Notes under the pieces: model-generated
Database searches by the model: none
What the model saw: only the letters and a program-made list of their open reading frames with translations
What the model was told of the DNA's origin: nothing
In this document: positions 24,301 to 34,045 of the stretch, piece by piece
Layout: each line of letters starts with the position of its first letter
Numbering within the stretch: the stretch's first letter is position 1
DNA from: Pegea sp. RAD2-039
Taxonomy: Eukaryota; Chordata; Thaliacea; Salpida; Salpidae
Length of the DNA: 64,000 nt
NCBI GenBank assembly: GCA_034620365.1
Contig: JAQGEQ010000145.1
Location: forward strand, 1 to 64,000
Direction: 5' to 3'
Position numbers and translations under genes: made by a program

Positions 24301-27063
24301 TGACTTGAACTTATTGGCGAGAGAATACTCAATTGCTGAGGATGTGTAAGTCCCTCCTCCGTTATAGTCCATATCAAAGATTGCCTGTGACGTCACGAGT
24401 CTAAATAGATGACGTCATAAGTGATACACAAACCTGGAAAAGTTGAGTTTTGGACTGATAAACGTTATAATCCCATAAATCGTAGACATGTTTGTTGTAT
24501 TTCATCATAGAAACCTGAAACCCACAATTAAAGCAAATTGTGATAACTCGTGATGACGTCACTAACCTGTACGTCATCAGGACTTATTCGGTAAGTATCC
24601 AAAAGTCGAACGATAAAGTTCTTCATGATTAGGAAGTTATCTTTACCGATAGAAGACGAAGTATCAACGATAATGTTGATATCAAATTTTGCCTCACAAA
24701 CTAGAAGTAGATTATTTGAAGGTTAGATGAGGATCAAATAAGGATTAGATAAAGATCATTTGAAGATCAGAAAGAGATCAGGTGAGGATGAAATAAAAAT
24801 TTGGTGAAGATCAGATGAACTTATTGCAATGCTTTGAAGACCAGAAGATTACCATACAATGAAATAAATATCAAAAAAGAGTGACAGAAGAAAAGATGGA
24901 ATCACAGTTTTTGGCAGACACGTTAAATAATCCACTGCTGTTAGCCAGGGCAAAAGTCATTGAGATCCAGTTGTTGCTCAAGTAGTAGGATTCCACTCTC
25001 CATGCCAACAAAGTATGTAGCGGAACAGAAGGACTGACAGGGCTACACCCAGCTGGCGTCGTAGAAACTGCTAGAATGAAATAAGTGCAAAACTGCCTGA
25101 AGCTCTAACTACGCCTTTAAATTCGGAATTCTGTGTCTCCTAATAGTGTTGTCATCAGTAGGCCGTTCTACCCGGGATTTTTATGGACTTTTCCTGGTCG
25201 CAAATGTGTGTCCGAGACGTACTACGTGATTACCGATTCACTACAGAGACGACAAGACACTTGAGGAAGAAGAAACGAGTTTTTTTAGATCACATTTTCT
25301 AGATCCATGTGAAGCAAGCAGTGCTTCACTAAATAAAGTCATCTGGATTACTGTCTGATACTGATTGATCGTTCAAGGTGCTGTCAGATGATGCTTGCTC
25401 GTTGAGGATGCTGCAATGGTCTGCGTATCAGCAGCAAAACGCCCCATATATTCGAAATTCAAACTGTGGCACCTCTTCCATCTACTAAATCGTCTTCTTT
25501 TCCATCGCTATGAGACTTTGGCGTGGACTTTGAACTCCCCCCTTTGGTTAGATCCAATGTTCGGTGACCCAGTGTACTGGGACAGTAAACTTATCAGCGA
25601 GTTTATATCAAGATTTTTCTGTTTTACGTGGGCAATTTTGGGGAATTTTTTCTTTCTGGACTAACTCTCGTAACCTGTTCTTCTTCGGAAGCAACCACAA
25701 GGCACAGTTTTTCGATAGTTTGAACCACGATTAGATGAAGATGAGATAGAAAGATAAATCAGATAAAGATCAGATGGAGATTAAATTCAAGTAAATATTA
25801 CAAGAAGATTAGATAAAGATTGGATTTACCTCCGCAAACAGATGGTACCGCTGACCAGGAAGCGCCCAACTTTGTATCCACTTGACAACTAACATTTCGT
25901 TCACCTCTAAGCTTTATGGAATTACTAACATCTGAACCACAGTTGTAGATACAAGTAGAACCAATGAGATTTGCATTTGAGCAATCTAAAGACCCCTCCA
26001 TTGGACTTATCAATGGAGTACAAGCTGTAATAATTTCTCATCAAAGGTAATTCCCCGAAAATGAAACTAACTTGGCTCAGCAAAAGTTTGTTGAATTTTT
26101 TTCTGAACTTTTTCTGCTGTCTGTGAAAGATCGTTGAAAGAAGCAACTTCGATGACGTCATCACTTCCAGTTATCTGACGTAATTCAGTGATGTTATACT
26201 CGCCGACTCCAACTGCTATAAATACGACTCCCTTATAAAAAAAAGTTTCAGACATTAGAGCTCGCGATGACGTAACTTTCTACTTTTTCGCGCGCATCTT
26301 TCGATACTTGTGTGACGTCATCAATAGAAGGTCCATCGGTAAGCAGCACAACGATCTTGGTGACATCATCACTCGAGTCTTTAAAATCGTAATCGATGAT
26401 TTTTTGAATGGCTTTACCGGTGTAAGTAGTGAACCCCTGAAACAAGCGAAAAAAGTTTTATGATAAGAACTATTTGAGAAGTTGTTTGTTACTAACCATA
26501 AGTTTCATCACATCAACCTTCGATTCAAAACATTCTCTTGTTGAGCATTCACCTAAATCTACTTCAGTTCGGATGAATCGTTGACGATTGAGAGGAAAGT
26601 TTTCATAAAAATGTGAATATTGAACGACTCCAATTTTCATCAGAGCTAATATCAAGTAAAAATCAATCACTGGATTTAAAGATCTTTCATTTACTTGTCG
26701 AAAGATCAAATGCTGAAGACACAGTTTTGATCCAGCTCTTGATCTTGTTAAAATTTAACGGGTTTTTGTAATTTACCGAACCTGAACCATCTATTGCAAA
26801 GATGAGATCAACTTCTGAAGTCGCATCTACAAAAATCATCTCAATTACGTCATCAAAATATTATTAGATACCATACAAGAGATAATAGGGAGCCATGGTG
26901 ACGGTCTAACATCTGATGCAATTGTTGCAGTTATTAATCTCATGTCTAAATCATCTTCTTCGTAAAATTCTAACTCCGGAGGTGGTAATGGCTCTTTGTA
27001 AGTTGATTTAGAGCTTGAAAGATGCAAAATAATTAAAAATAAAAAAGCTTTCCAAAACAACAT
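15354..27063 (-). CDS. Large secreted VWA-sushi-EGF protein (SVEP1-like architecture) with unrecognised C-terminal domain
   Basis: I can read about 35 exons in continuous phase. Order: signal peptide ([18 protein letters not shown], 27,063); VWA-1 (26,826-26,072, DGSGS); sushi/CCP (26,024-25,830); VWA-2 (24,700-about 23,950, DTSSS); two CCPs (about 23,945-23,535); linker; three EGFs (about 23,330-22,982); VWA-3 (22,920-22,282, DSSSS); CCP; about nine EGFs, several calcium-binding type (about 21,965-17,063); about four CCPs (about 17,015-16,050); then about 210 residues I do not recognise, to TAA at 15,354. The first exon ends at 26,877. Known: VWA MIDAS motifs bind ligands through a metal ion; CCP and EGF arrays are adhesion or matrix modules. 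Inferred: an extracellular adhesion protein of about 1,700 residues. Introns at 24.7-25.8 kb and 17.6-20.5 kb carry transposon insertions. EGF exons near 17.2-17.6 kb are duplicated at 20.7-21.1 kb. Splitting into two genes is not excluded, but phases join throughout. Confidence 0.82.
17211..17583. repeat. Duplicated EGF-exon block, copy 1
   Basis: This 373-bp block, exons plus intron of the VWA/CCP/EGF gene, matches 20,684-21,056 at a constant offset of 3,473 bp with only two differences that I see. It encodes the [19 protein letters not shown] exon and the following [12 protein letters not shown] exon. Confidence 0.95.
17590..18335. mobile_element. SINE-like and LINE 3'-tail fragments in an intron
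   Basis: At about 17,920-17,995, on the minus strand, lies a tRNA-like head with B-box AGTTCGAATCC. At about 17,690-17,800 a body segment (including CCCAATGTCTGGTGTCATGG) is shared with about 25,490-25,590 and, inverted, with about 50,690-50,715. At 18,247-18,330 (+) lies the same LINE 3' tail as at 2.82-2.88 kb (GAGAGGTGCTC, CACCCTCCTTC, then TAAA repeats). The order suggests two or more insertions. Exact borders cannot be set by eye. Confidence 0.6.
18560..20460 (+). mobile_element. Non-LTR retrotransposon (CR1/Jockey-like LINE), longer reverse-transcriptase copy, inactive
   Basis: The plus strand encodes much of a LINE reverse transcriptase: a region before the RT (18,743-18,985), the block with PIYKKG and NYRPVSLTS (about 19,040-19,100), [12 protein letters not shown] and [13 protein letters not shown] (19,190-19,330), the catalytic block [11 protein letters not shown] (19,558-19,590), and the C-terminal region ending at 20,401-20,403. 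Frame changes and stops occur near 18,985, 19,100, 19,510, 19,650, 19,700 and 19,830, so it is dead. It is about 90 percent like the 1.9-2.7 kb copy by eye. It sits in an intron of the minus-strand VWA/CCP/EGF gene, opposite to transcription, and lacks the family's 3' tail block. Confidence 0.88.
20524..21299. repeat. Tandem duplication inside the EGF region (605-bp period)
   Basis: The 171-bp segment 20,524-20,694 matches 21,129-21,299 at an offset of 605 bp with two differences. Between them lies copy 2 of the EGF block (20,684-21,056), which matches 17,211-17,583. The simplest reading is a 605-bp in-frame tandem duplication within the gene, followed by about 2.87 kb of transposon insertion between the two units (3,473 minus 605). 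Confidence 0.9.
24900..25650 (-). mobile_element. SINE-related insertion(s) in an intron of the VWA/CCP/EGF gene
   Basis: Read on the minus strand, about 25,290-25,040 carries a tRNA-like head (CTGTAGTGAATCGGTAATCAC) followed by GGAAAAGTCC, GGTAGAACGGCC and AGGAGACACAGA. This is collinear with the plus-strand element at 4.2-4.5 kb. About 25,490-25,590 shares a body with 17.69-17.80 kb, and about 24,958-25,035 shares GAGATCCAGTTG and AACAGAAG with 51.87-51.93 kb. The host intron runs from 25,829 down to 24,701 and keeps normal splice sites. Confidence 0.6.
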
Positions 27064-28009
27064 TTTATATTTTGACTAGCAGATAAGAAAAGAATAGATG
27101 AGAAACTTCTTGAATTTGTGTTTAGATTATTTCCGTTTTTTTCGTTTTAACTTGTCAAACCGAAATTAGAAAAAAGTTTACTGTTACCCCAAGGCTATTA
27201 AAAACAGCGACGATGACGTCAAGATTTAGAGTTTGTTCGTATATAGATGATTGTATCAATAAAAGATAACTGAAAATATTACAAAATTTCATTTCTAAAA
27301 ACATAATTAATATTTGGAAATGAAAAAAACTCTTTTTTTTTAAAGAATAATTTGTATTTTTGAAATGTTATTTCCACTCCTCATCGTCATATGCTAGAGG
27401 CAAGCTTCTATATATAGAAAAGTTTGTTATCATTGTTAAAACTTCAAAAATTTCGAAACAAATTTTTTTGTTAATTTACAAAATCATTTCTAAATTGCTT
27501 CTGAAAAAGTTGCTAATAGATTCAATTTCTTTCAATTTCTTTATGTTTCAGAACATGTTTCTGACTTTACAATTTAAGCAAAAGCTAATTTACTTACTTT
27601 CATTTGAAGAATTATTTTACAAACCCGAAAATAAAAGGAAATATTTTTACATTAATTTGACTGTTTTATATAAAAAAGGAAATAATCTTCTTTGTAAAAA
27701 TTGCACCAAAAATATCTTCATTTTTCAAAACAAGAAAAATTATGAAACGTTTTTGTGAGAATTTGATGAAAAATGAATTATTCAAAAGTTGGCTGAAATT
27801 TATGTTTTAAATTTGATATTTTTTTCTGTGGTTTTCATTTTGAGGCAGAATGAAACAGTTTGAAAAGTTTAAAAAAGTAAAAAAAAGCTGTTTATCAAGT
27901 TTATGTTTTAATGATTTTATATAAATAAATTTATTGATGAGTTTAAATGACATTTTGGTAATTTATAAAAAGTTTTATCAACTTTTTCAAGTTTGTTTTC
28001 TAGGTGACA
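27064..28009. other. AT-rich region between divergent genes
   Basis: This contains the upstream region of the VWA/CCP/EGF gene (-) and the start region of the coiled-coil gene (+). On the minus strand a pyrimidine tract ending in CTGCTAG lies 14 nt before the ATG at 27,063. A 132-codon frame at 27,360-27,758 is Phe/Lys/Leu/Ile-rich and looks like AT-rich noise. One TGACGTCA lies near 27,212. Confidence 0.5.
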
Positions 28010-29416
28010 ATGGAAGAAATTCATGAAGAAGTTGAAAATCTAAGAAGAGAAAACAAAAAACTCTCTCAGCAGCTTCATGAAGACAAGTTAGTCGTGACGT
28101 CATTGTGATGTAATCAGATGACGTCATCTTCATTATCAGATACACTTCTAAGGCACGAGCTCAAGAAGAGACACAAAAACTGAAAAAAGAGAATTTGAAG
28201 TTTCAGAAGGAGAAAGAAGAGATCAAATTGAAGATGAATGAGATGAAGATCAGTTTTGAAGATCATCAAGAAAAGATTGAAAGATTTCGGATTGAAAAAG
28301 TTGGAGTTTCTGAAGAAAACGTTTCAATTGAAAAAGAGTCAAGAAGTAACTGAAAGATTATTTTTATGACAACATGATTATATTATTATTTATTTATTAT
28401 TATTACTATAATAAATCGGTTTATTTGTTTATAAAAACTAGAAGTGAAAATACTTAAAATATAATAATCTATAAATATTTCTATTGTTTTGATTGTTTTA
28501 TAATAATATGTATGTAATAAATAATATTATAATTATTATTATAATTACAAACATTAAAATGTTATTAATAAAAACAATCTAAAAAATATTACTTTCAAGA
28601 TTTTTCAGTTTTTGATTTTTATAGAAATTGAAGAAGATTTAGGTCTGATTCGAGAAGAGATTAATCAATTGATGAGATTGTGCGAAGAAAAGAGTTTCCA
28701 AATAGCAAAAGTTAAACAAGAAGTTGAAACAAGACTCAATTTCATTCATAAATCTCAAAGAGAATTAGAATATAAAAAAGCAGATTTAGAGAGGTTGACG
28801 AGAACAGCTCTGAAATATGATACAGAATCTTTTAAATTGCAGAATCGAAACCGGATGTGACGTCATGAAATCAGAAGCGGAGAATGACGAAGCGGAAATG
28901 GAAAAAATAAATTTAAAAAAAGAGAATTTTAAGATCGAAAAAGAAAGAATGAAAACGGAAATTGAAAATCTGGAAGAAGCATCTCGACGAAAATACGAGG
29001 AAGTGGAAGAACTAAAGGTATGTGACGTCACCACTAATTACAATTGATGACGTCAGAAACAAAAGAATGAAGTAAGAAGACTAAGAAGAGAAGATGAAGT
29101 GATTAAAAATCGTACTACAGATCTCACAATGAAAAAAGAAAATTTGATTTCAAGTTTAACACGATCAAGTTTTACTCTAACTTCTACATCTTCTCAAACT
29201 CTTCCGATTCATTTAGCATCTGAAGAAGGTGACTTTTCGATGTTTGAAGCTTCTGTTTTTATCTGTGACGTCACAGTGACGACATCTGGAGATGGTGAAG
29301 TGGTTCGAGTCGGCAAAGTCGGTGGAAACAGTAAAGTGAAAATCGGGAAAAACTTTGAAGCTAGAACCACGGGTTATTCGCGACATGTCAATCTAAGTGT
29401 GAAATTAAGCAAGTGA
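28010..29416 (+). CDS. Coiled-coil protein of unknown family
   Basis: Five exons in phase: 28,010-28,086; 28,140-28,345; 28,625-28,793; 28,843-29,017; 29,057-29,416. They give about 328 residues. Residues 1 to about 235 are almost all charged heptad-type helix (many KxxLxxE patterns), predicted to form a long coiled coil. The last 90 or so residues are Ser/Thr-rich and then look like a small beta domain (SVFICDVTVTTSG ... NLSVKLSK). I do not recognise the family. It does not show the rod pattern or tail of intermediate filaments. Exon 4 was joined with a 49-nt intron (28,794-28,842) because that keeps the heptad frame; a different join is possible. A CTAG acceptor lies 7 nt before the ATG. 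Introns 1 and 4 carry TGACGTCA. Confidence 0.6.
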
Positions 29417-30868
29417 CGTCATGCTTGTGTCAGAATTTCGTGAATATTTAAAAAATTAGTGATTAATTTGTAAAAAGGTGATTTCGAAATATAAGGGAAA
29501 TTTGAAAACTTAATTTAAACTTATTTGTTTATTTCTTTATTTGGAACGAAAATTTTTACAATTAATATTTTGTTAAATACCGAATTAATACTTTTTTTCA
29601 ATTTTATTTAATTTCTGGTAAAACGTGTCCCATTTAATATTAAACTTATTTATTAAATCTGCTAATCAAATGTTATAACTTCATTAAACCTTCTTTCATA
29701 AATTTTTTGTTTCTTATCAAAGCAAGTTTAAAGAACAAAATTAAATCAAATATAATTAAAAAAAGTTTAATTAAGTTAATATTATATTTAAACGTATAAT
29801 TCAATATTTGTAAAAAATGACATTCAAATTTATTTGAATTTAATTTCAATCCTTTTAAGCAAAATTATCTTTCAAGTTTAAGTTATCTATGTTCTATTAA
29901 AAAAGTTTTTCAATTTTAAAATATGCCTCTATTTTCCGAACTAAATTTATTTTTTAAATAAATTTCTTAGTAATCAAATAGCCTTTCAAGCAGGTTTATT
30001 TCTGTAAAAGCCAAATTGTTTCATTTTAATTCAATATTGAGTTTTGAATAAATTTAATTTTTACAGAAAAATTATATTATTTCAAAGTTATAAATTCACA
30101 TAATTTCTTTTAAATATATTTTTTTCGATTAATTTTTTGTTACTTTCACAATTTAAATTTATTTATATTCTGTTATTCTTTTACTTTGTTTGTATTTCAA
30201 GTTTCTTCAGATTGTATCCAACATTAATTTTAAAATTAAATTATTTTGCTGAAAAATTAATGAAAATTTAATTTAATAAAACAAATTGAACAAAAAAGTT
30301 ATCAAATGTTTTCAAGTTGTACTTTTTTAATAACTTAAACAATTATTTGATTTATTAAATATTCATTTTTATTTCATATTAAATATCTCTTTAAAAATTT
30401 TATCTTGTTTACTTATTAAATGTTAAATAAATTATGATTTTTTTTAGTTATTTAGTCAGCGTATCAGTAAGATAGAATTTATTTTAGATCTTATAAAGTA
30501 ATATTAGATTAAAAGATCTTGAAGATCATTCATGTAGTTTACCACTTCATAGGAACACTGCAGAGGCAAGTAAATGTAAATTTTGAATTAAAAGAGCAAA
30601 ATAAGTGAAGAAGATGAAGAGATTGATTCATTTTTCACAAAATCATTTTTTTAAGTTTCTATTTTTACTAAAATTTCACTTTTATATTAATTCTTTATAT
30701 TTTTATAATATTTCATTATCTGTGTTGTAAATAAAAATGGTTTAAAAATAAATCAAATATTTTCAAAATAAAAAAATTTTTTAATATTTATATTTTCAAG
30801 TAGTTCTAATGTTTTAATATAAAATTGTTGATTTCGTCTTTTAGATCAACTTCAGTTTTTATAGAAAT
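29417..30868. other. AT-rich intergenic region
   Basis: Very AT-rich, with no open frame or repeat recognised and no TGACGTCA beyond the first bases. A TTTTTATAG acceptor-like sequence ends at 30,864, four nt before the PEX3 start codon. Confidence 0.55.
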
Positions 30869-31786
30869 ATGATGAGATTAATTAAAAGACCTTATGAATG
30901 TCTGAAACGTCATCGGAGCAAGTTTTTATTTGGTGGATTATTATTAGGAGGTGCTTATGGAGGTTTAAAGTTAGCTGAATATAAGCTGAAAAGTTTTGTA
31001 AAAAATCAGACAGAAATTATTAAAGAAGAACAAAACAAAAAGATTTATTTTGAAAAAGCTCATCAATATTCTTTGAACTTTATTTCAAAGCTTCTTCCAA
31101 AGATTAATTCAAAGATTACAGAGATTTTATCAGTTGATGAAATCATCAAGGAGCTTAAAGTCAGTAAAAATGATCGAATCAAAAATTGGAATAAACTTAA
31201 AGTTGCTGTGTTTACTAAGATCTCTACAACGATCTACATCACATCTGTAACTTCATTAGTGACGTCAGTACAGTTTAGTCAGCTCGCAGCGTTGCTATGC
31301 AACTGTGACGATGAAGATGACGTCACTCAATCTCACAACGATTTTTTATATTTTTTTGTAACAAATTTGTTGGAAGTAAATTTGGTTGAAATTATTCAAA
31401 AGTTTCAAAATGCTTCATCTGAAGTTTTAAAAGATGTTCAATTAAAAGATCAAATTGATGATCAGAAGATGAAAGATCTGCTTCTAGAGATTCTCTCGAT
31501 CTCCAAGGATATAAAAGATGAATTGTTTAAAGGATCAGAAAAGGATTTTTTTCAACTTTTTATTCTTGATATCTTTGCATCATCAGATTTCTTTCTTCTT
31601 CTTCAAACTTTCTTTGATGTTCTCTCAGACTTCTTTCGACCTGATTCTTCTCTTCCTCTCGCAAAACTTCTCCCTCTTCTTCGCTCTTACGAAGCTCTTC
31701 CTATCTCCTGCGTACATGACGTCATCACTTCTGACGTCATGCGTCGATTTAGTAGTAATGTGTTTGAAGCATTTCTGATCAACTGA
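30869..31786 (+). CDS. PEX3: Peroxisomal biogenesis factor 3 (PEX3)
   Basis: Single exon, 305 codons. The N-terminus has the family's short basic stretch and membrane anchor (LKRHRSKFLFGGLLLGGAYGG). The middle block (NWNKLKVAVFTKISTTIYI) and the C-terminus (DVLSDFFRP, SLPLAKLLPLL, RRFSSNVFEAF) line up with PEX3 of other animals. Known: an integral peroxisomal/ER membrane protein that docks PEX19 and inserts peroxisomal membrane proteins. It is shorter than human PEX3 (373) in the middle. A second Met is at codon 2, so the start could be 30,872. The stop is only 19 nt before the MOSMO start on the same strand, which suggests one polycistronic transcript. Four TGACGTCA copies lie in coding sequence. 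Confidence 0.93.
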   Translation: MMRLIKRPYECLKRHRSKFLFGGLLLGGAYGGLKLAEYKLKSFVKNQTEIIKEEQNKKIYFEKAHQYSLNFISKLLPKINSKITEILSVDEIIKELKVSKNDRIKNWNKLKVAVFTKISTTIYITSVTSLVTSVQFSQLAALLCNCDDEDDVTQSHNDFLYFFVTNLLEVNLVEIIQKFQNASSEVLKDVQLKDQIDDQKMKDLLLEILSISKDIKDELFKGSEKDFFQLFILDIFASSDFFLLLQTFFDVLSDFFRPDSSLPLAKLLPLLRSYEALPISCVHDVITSDVMRRFSSNVFEAFLIN

Positions 31787-31805
31787 TCTTCACAGAGAGT
31801 TAGGA
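31787..31805 (+). promoter_or_regulatory. 19-nt PEX3-MOSMO intercistronic gap with acceptor-like site
   Basis: Between the PEX3 TGA (31,784-31,786) and the MOSMO ATG (31,806) the sequence reads TCTTCACAG, then AGAGTTAGGA. The first nine bases look like a 3' splice site with its pyrimidine tract. There is no room for a promoter or poly(A) signal. Inference: a trans-splice acceptor at 31,795/31,796 within an operon. Confidence 0.6.
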
Positions 31806-32421
31806 ATGAAGAAGTTGCTCCTCCTCTGTGTCCTCTCATCTACTTTCTCCCTAATTTTCCTCATCGCTTCCCTTATCAGTCCTGATTGGCTCAATTCCGA
31901 CTCCAACCTCGGTATGACGTCACAGCGACAATGACGTCATCTAATTACTGTTACAGGAAGCGTGCGGATCGGACTTCTTTCTGTTTGCCGGAAACTTCCT
32001 TCCGGTGATGAAGTCTGTTCATCACATGATCAGCTCATTGAATGGATCTGTTGTGTCTTCAGTATCATTACTTGCGTAATCCTGATCACGTGCGTCATCG
32101 TGTTTGTGATGACGTCATCACTTCGTCCTTCACTTGCCAATCTTGCCCGTCGATGCTGTTTTATCGCGAGTGAGTGACGTCAGCAGCTCGTGTAGTAGTG
32201 ATGACGTCATCACTTTTATAGTCGGATTGCTTTGTTTGGTTGGAGTTTTGTTTCCGTTTGGTTTCCGGCATCCTCAAATTGGAGGAAGATCTTTTAAACT
32301 TCCGGAAGTCTGGAAACTCGGGATGTGTTATCAGATCTTATGGACTTCATCTCTTTTGCTCCTTATCGCTTCCTGGACTTTTCTTCGACTTCATCTTCGC
32401 GTTTGGGTCATTTCCTTTTGA
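31806..32421 (+). CDS. MOSMO: Modulator of Smoothened (MOSMO) homologue, four-pass membrane protein
   Basis: Three exons: 31,806-31,911; 31,957-32,169; 32,222-32,421, giving 172 residues (human 167). There are four hydrophobic segments. Family blocks are visible: ISPDWLN after helix 1, GLLSVCRKLPSGDEVC in the first extracellular loop, then LFPFGF and IGGRSFKLP before the last helix. Known: MOSMO works with MEGF8 and MGRN1 to ubiquitinate Smoothened and so dampen Hedgehog signalling at cilia and the cell surface; it belongs to the PMP22/claudin-like fold. Both introns (45 and 52 nt) carry exactly two TGACGTCA copies each. It follows PEX3 by 19 nt, probably downstream in an operon. I am fairly sure of the family from loop spacing; a claudin-like paralogue is the alternative. 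Confidence 0.85.
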
Positions 32422-32822
32422 TTTGTGACGTCACTGCTGCCTGTGGATGACGTCATATTTTTATATTGTATTTTGTGAAATTCTCTGATGACGTCATTGT
32501 TTGATGTGAGTTTTGAAATAAAAATTTCGGAAATTTAATTTGATATAAAATTAAATAAAGAAAAAAGTTGTGAGTTTCAAAAAAGTCGAAAGCCAAATTC
32601 GGCCAAGTTAAAAACTTGATGAAAATTTGTTAAAGTTAGAATTTGGAAATTCAACTTCAGTCGGCGGCCTAGCAACTACTTTTGTAGTTACAGTTTGACG
32701 TCATCGCGGTCTTATCACTGCTGGCGAGACCTGCTGATGACGTCATTATCGAGAAAAAGTTAGTTGAAAAGATGAGATGAAGATATTGAGAGTGATTCAG
32801 ATGTAACAACATCAAGGTCAAG
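32422..32822. other. Spacer between MOSMO and troponin C
   Basis: This holds the MOSMO 3' flank (AATAAA near 32,517 and 32,554) and the troponin C upstream region. About five TGACGTCA copies are present. No further gene is seen. Confidence 0.5.
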
Positions 32823-34045
32823 ATGGTTGGTTCAATTTTCTTTCATTTTTTATTCAGTTTTTTTATTTTTTTTTATTTTTTCAGGAAAATATAAATATAT
32901 CAGACGAGCAAAAAGCAGGTAACAAGTTTCTCATCAGTTTTATCGAATTTCAAAGCTATTAATTACGTCATCATCGTTTATATAAATTTATCGATTTAAG
33001 GAAGCGATGACGTCATATTTTGTCGCCGAAAAACCTACAAATTTGACGAAATTTTTGTGAAGTATTTTATTGTGTATTGATGACGTCATCATGTTTTGAA
33101 AGCTTTTATCACTAAAAATAAAGAAATTTTTGAAAATTTTAAACGAATAAGAATTAGAGCTGATGACGTCATCAGCGAAAACTGCGATACAAAAGAACAA
33201 ATTTTGAAGATTTTAAAAAAAATAGATAATTTTTTAAAACTAAAAATTTAGAAATTTTTTCTACTTTAACTAAAGTTTTGAAAAACTTTTTAAAAATACC
33301 CAAATCTCGCTACAATGACGTCATCAGGCCTGCTTTCAGCAGCTGATTGCCAACGTCACGTGACCACCTTTAACTATTCCCTATAGACTGCAATAGCTCC
33401 TTGTTTGCGCCTTCTAGCGCCAGTGACGTCATCACCGCGTAAATAGCTAGTGATGTTAAACAGCTGTTGCCATCAGTTACTTGGTTACAGAATTCAAGGC
33501 AGCTTTTGACATCTTCGTCACTGACTCCGAAGATGGGACCATCACTACAAAAGAATTAGGCAAAGTGATGAGGATGTTGGGACAGACTCCTAGCGAAAAT
33601 GATCTTCGAGAGATGATAGAAGACGTGGACGTTGATGGTAGTGACGTCATCACGAGTGCGGTGACGTCATCGTTGAATTACAGGAAGTGGTACTATCGAT
33701 TTTGAGGAGTTTTGTATCATGATGTATCGTCAACTACAAGCTGAAGGAGAAGATGATAAGGGTCCCGAACGTGATGAAAAAGAACTCGCTGAAGCTTTTC
33801 GTCTGTTTGATTTGAACCGCGATGGATTGTTAGATTGGGATGAATTGAAACATGCGTTGGATGGAACTGGAGAGATGGTGGAGAAGTGGGAGATAGATGA
33901 GATGATGCATGAAGGGGATAAAAACCAAGATGGTGTTCTTGATTATGAAGGTGATGATGATCATGAGTCTTTACTCCTCTTATATCTTCTTTTCTTTTCA
34001 ACAGAATGGGTTAATTTCATGAAACACACTCCAGTAGCTATCTAA
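32823..34045 (+). CDS. TNNC1: Troponin C, cardiac/slow-muscle type
   Basis: Five exons: 32,823-32,825 (ATG alone); 32,885-32,918; 33,491-33,637; 33,684-33,950; 34,005-34,045, giving about 163 residues. Four EF-hands are present. The first reads [14 protein letters not shown] and has the one-residue insertion and lost first ligand that mark cardiac/slow troponin C (human AFDIFVLGAEDG), so site I should not bind calcium. Sites II ([12 protein letters not shown]), III ([12 protein letters not shown]) and IV ([12 protein letters not shown]) keep their ligands. Known: the calcium sensor of the troponin complex on thin filaments. Exon 1, with only the start codon, is typical for this calmodulin-superfamily gene. 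Intron 2 (572 nt) holds several TGACGTCA copies; intron 3 (46 nt) holds two. A calmodulin-like paralogue is unlikely given the site I signature. Confidence 0.92.
33638..33683 (+). other. Example of a tiny intron with paired TGACGTCA palindromes (troponin C intron 3)
   Basis: The 46-nt intron has TGACGTCA 3 nt after the donor G and again 15 nt before the acceptor. The same two-copy layout recurs in Pellino introns 3 and 5, MOSMO introns 1 and 2, LSD1 introns 2 and 10, SREBP introns 4, 8, 9 and 12, and CDKL intron 5. Confidence 0.85.

Noticed and set aside
27360-27758. 132-codon plus-strand frame
   Set aside because: Composition is that of AT-rich noise (Phe, Lys, Leu, Ile), with no domain and no splice partner.
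28612-28860. Stop of the coiled-coil gene at 28,860
   Set aside because: A 49-nt GT-AG intron (28,794-28,842) before it restores a continuous heptad frame into the next exons.
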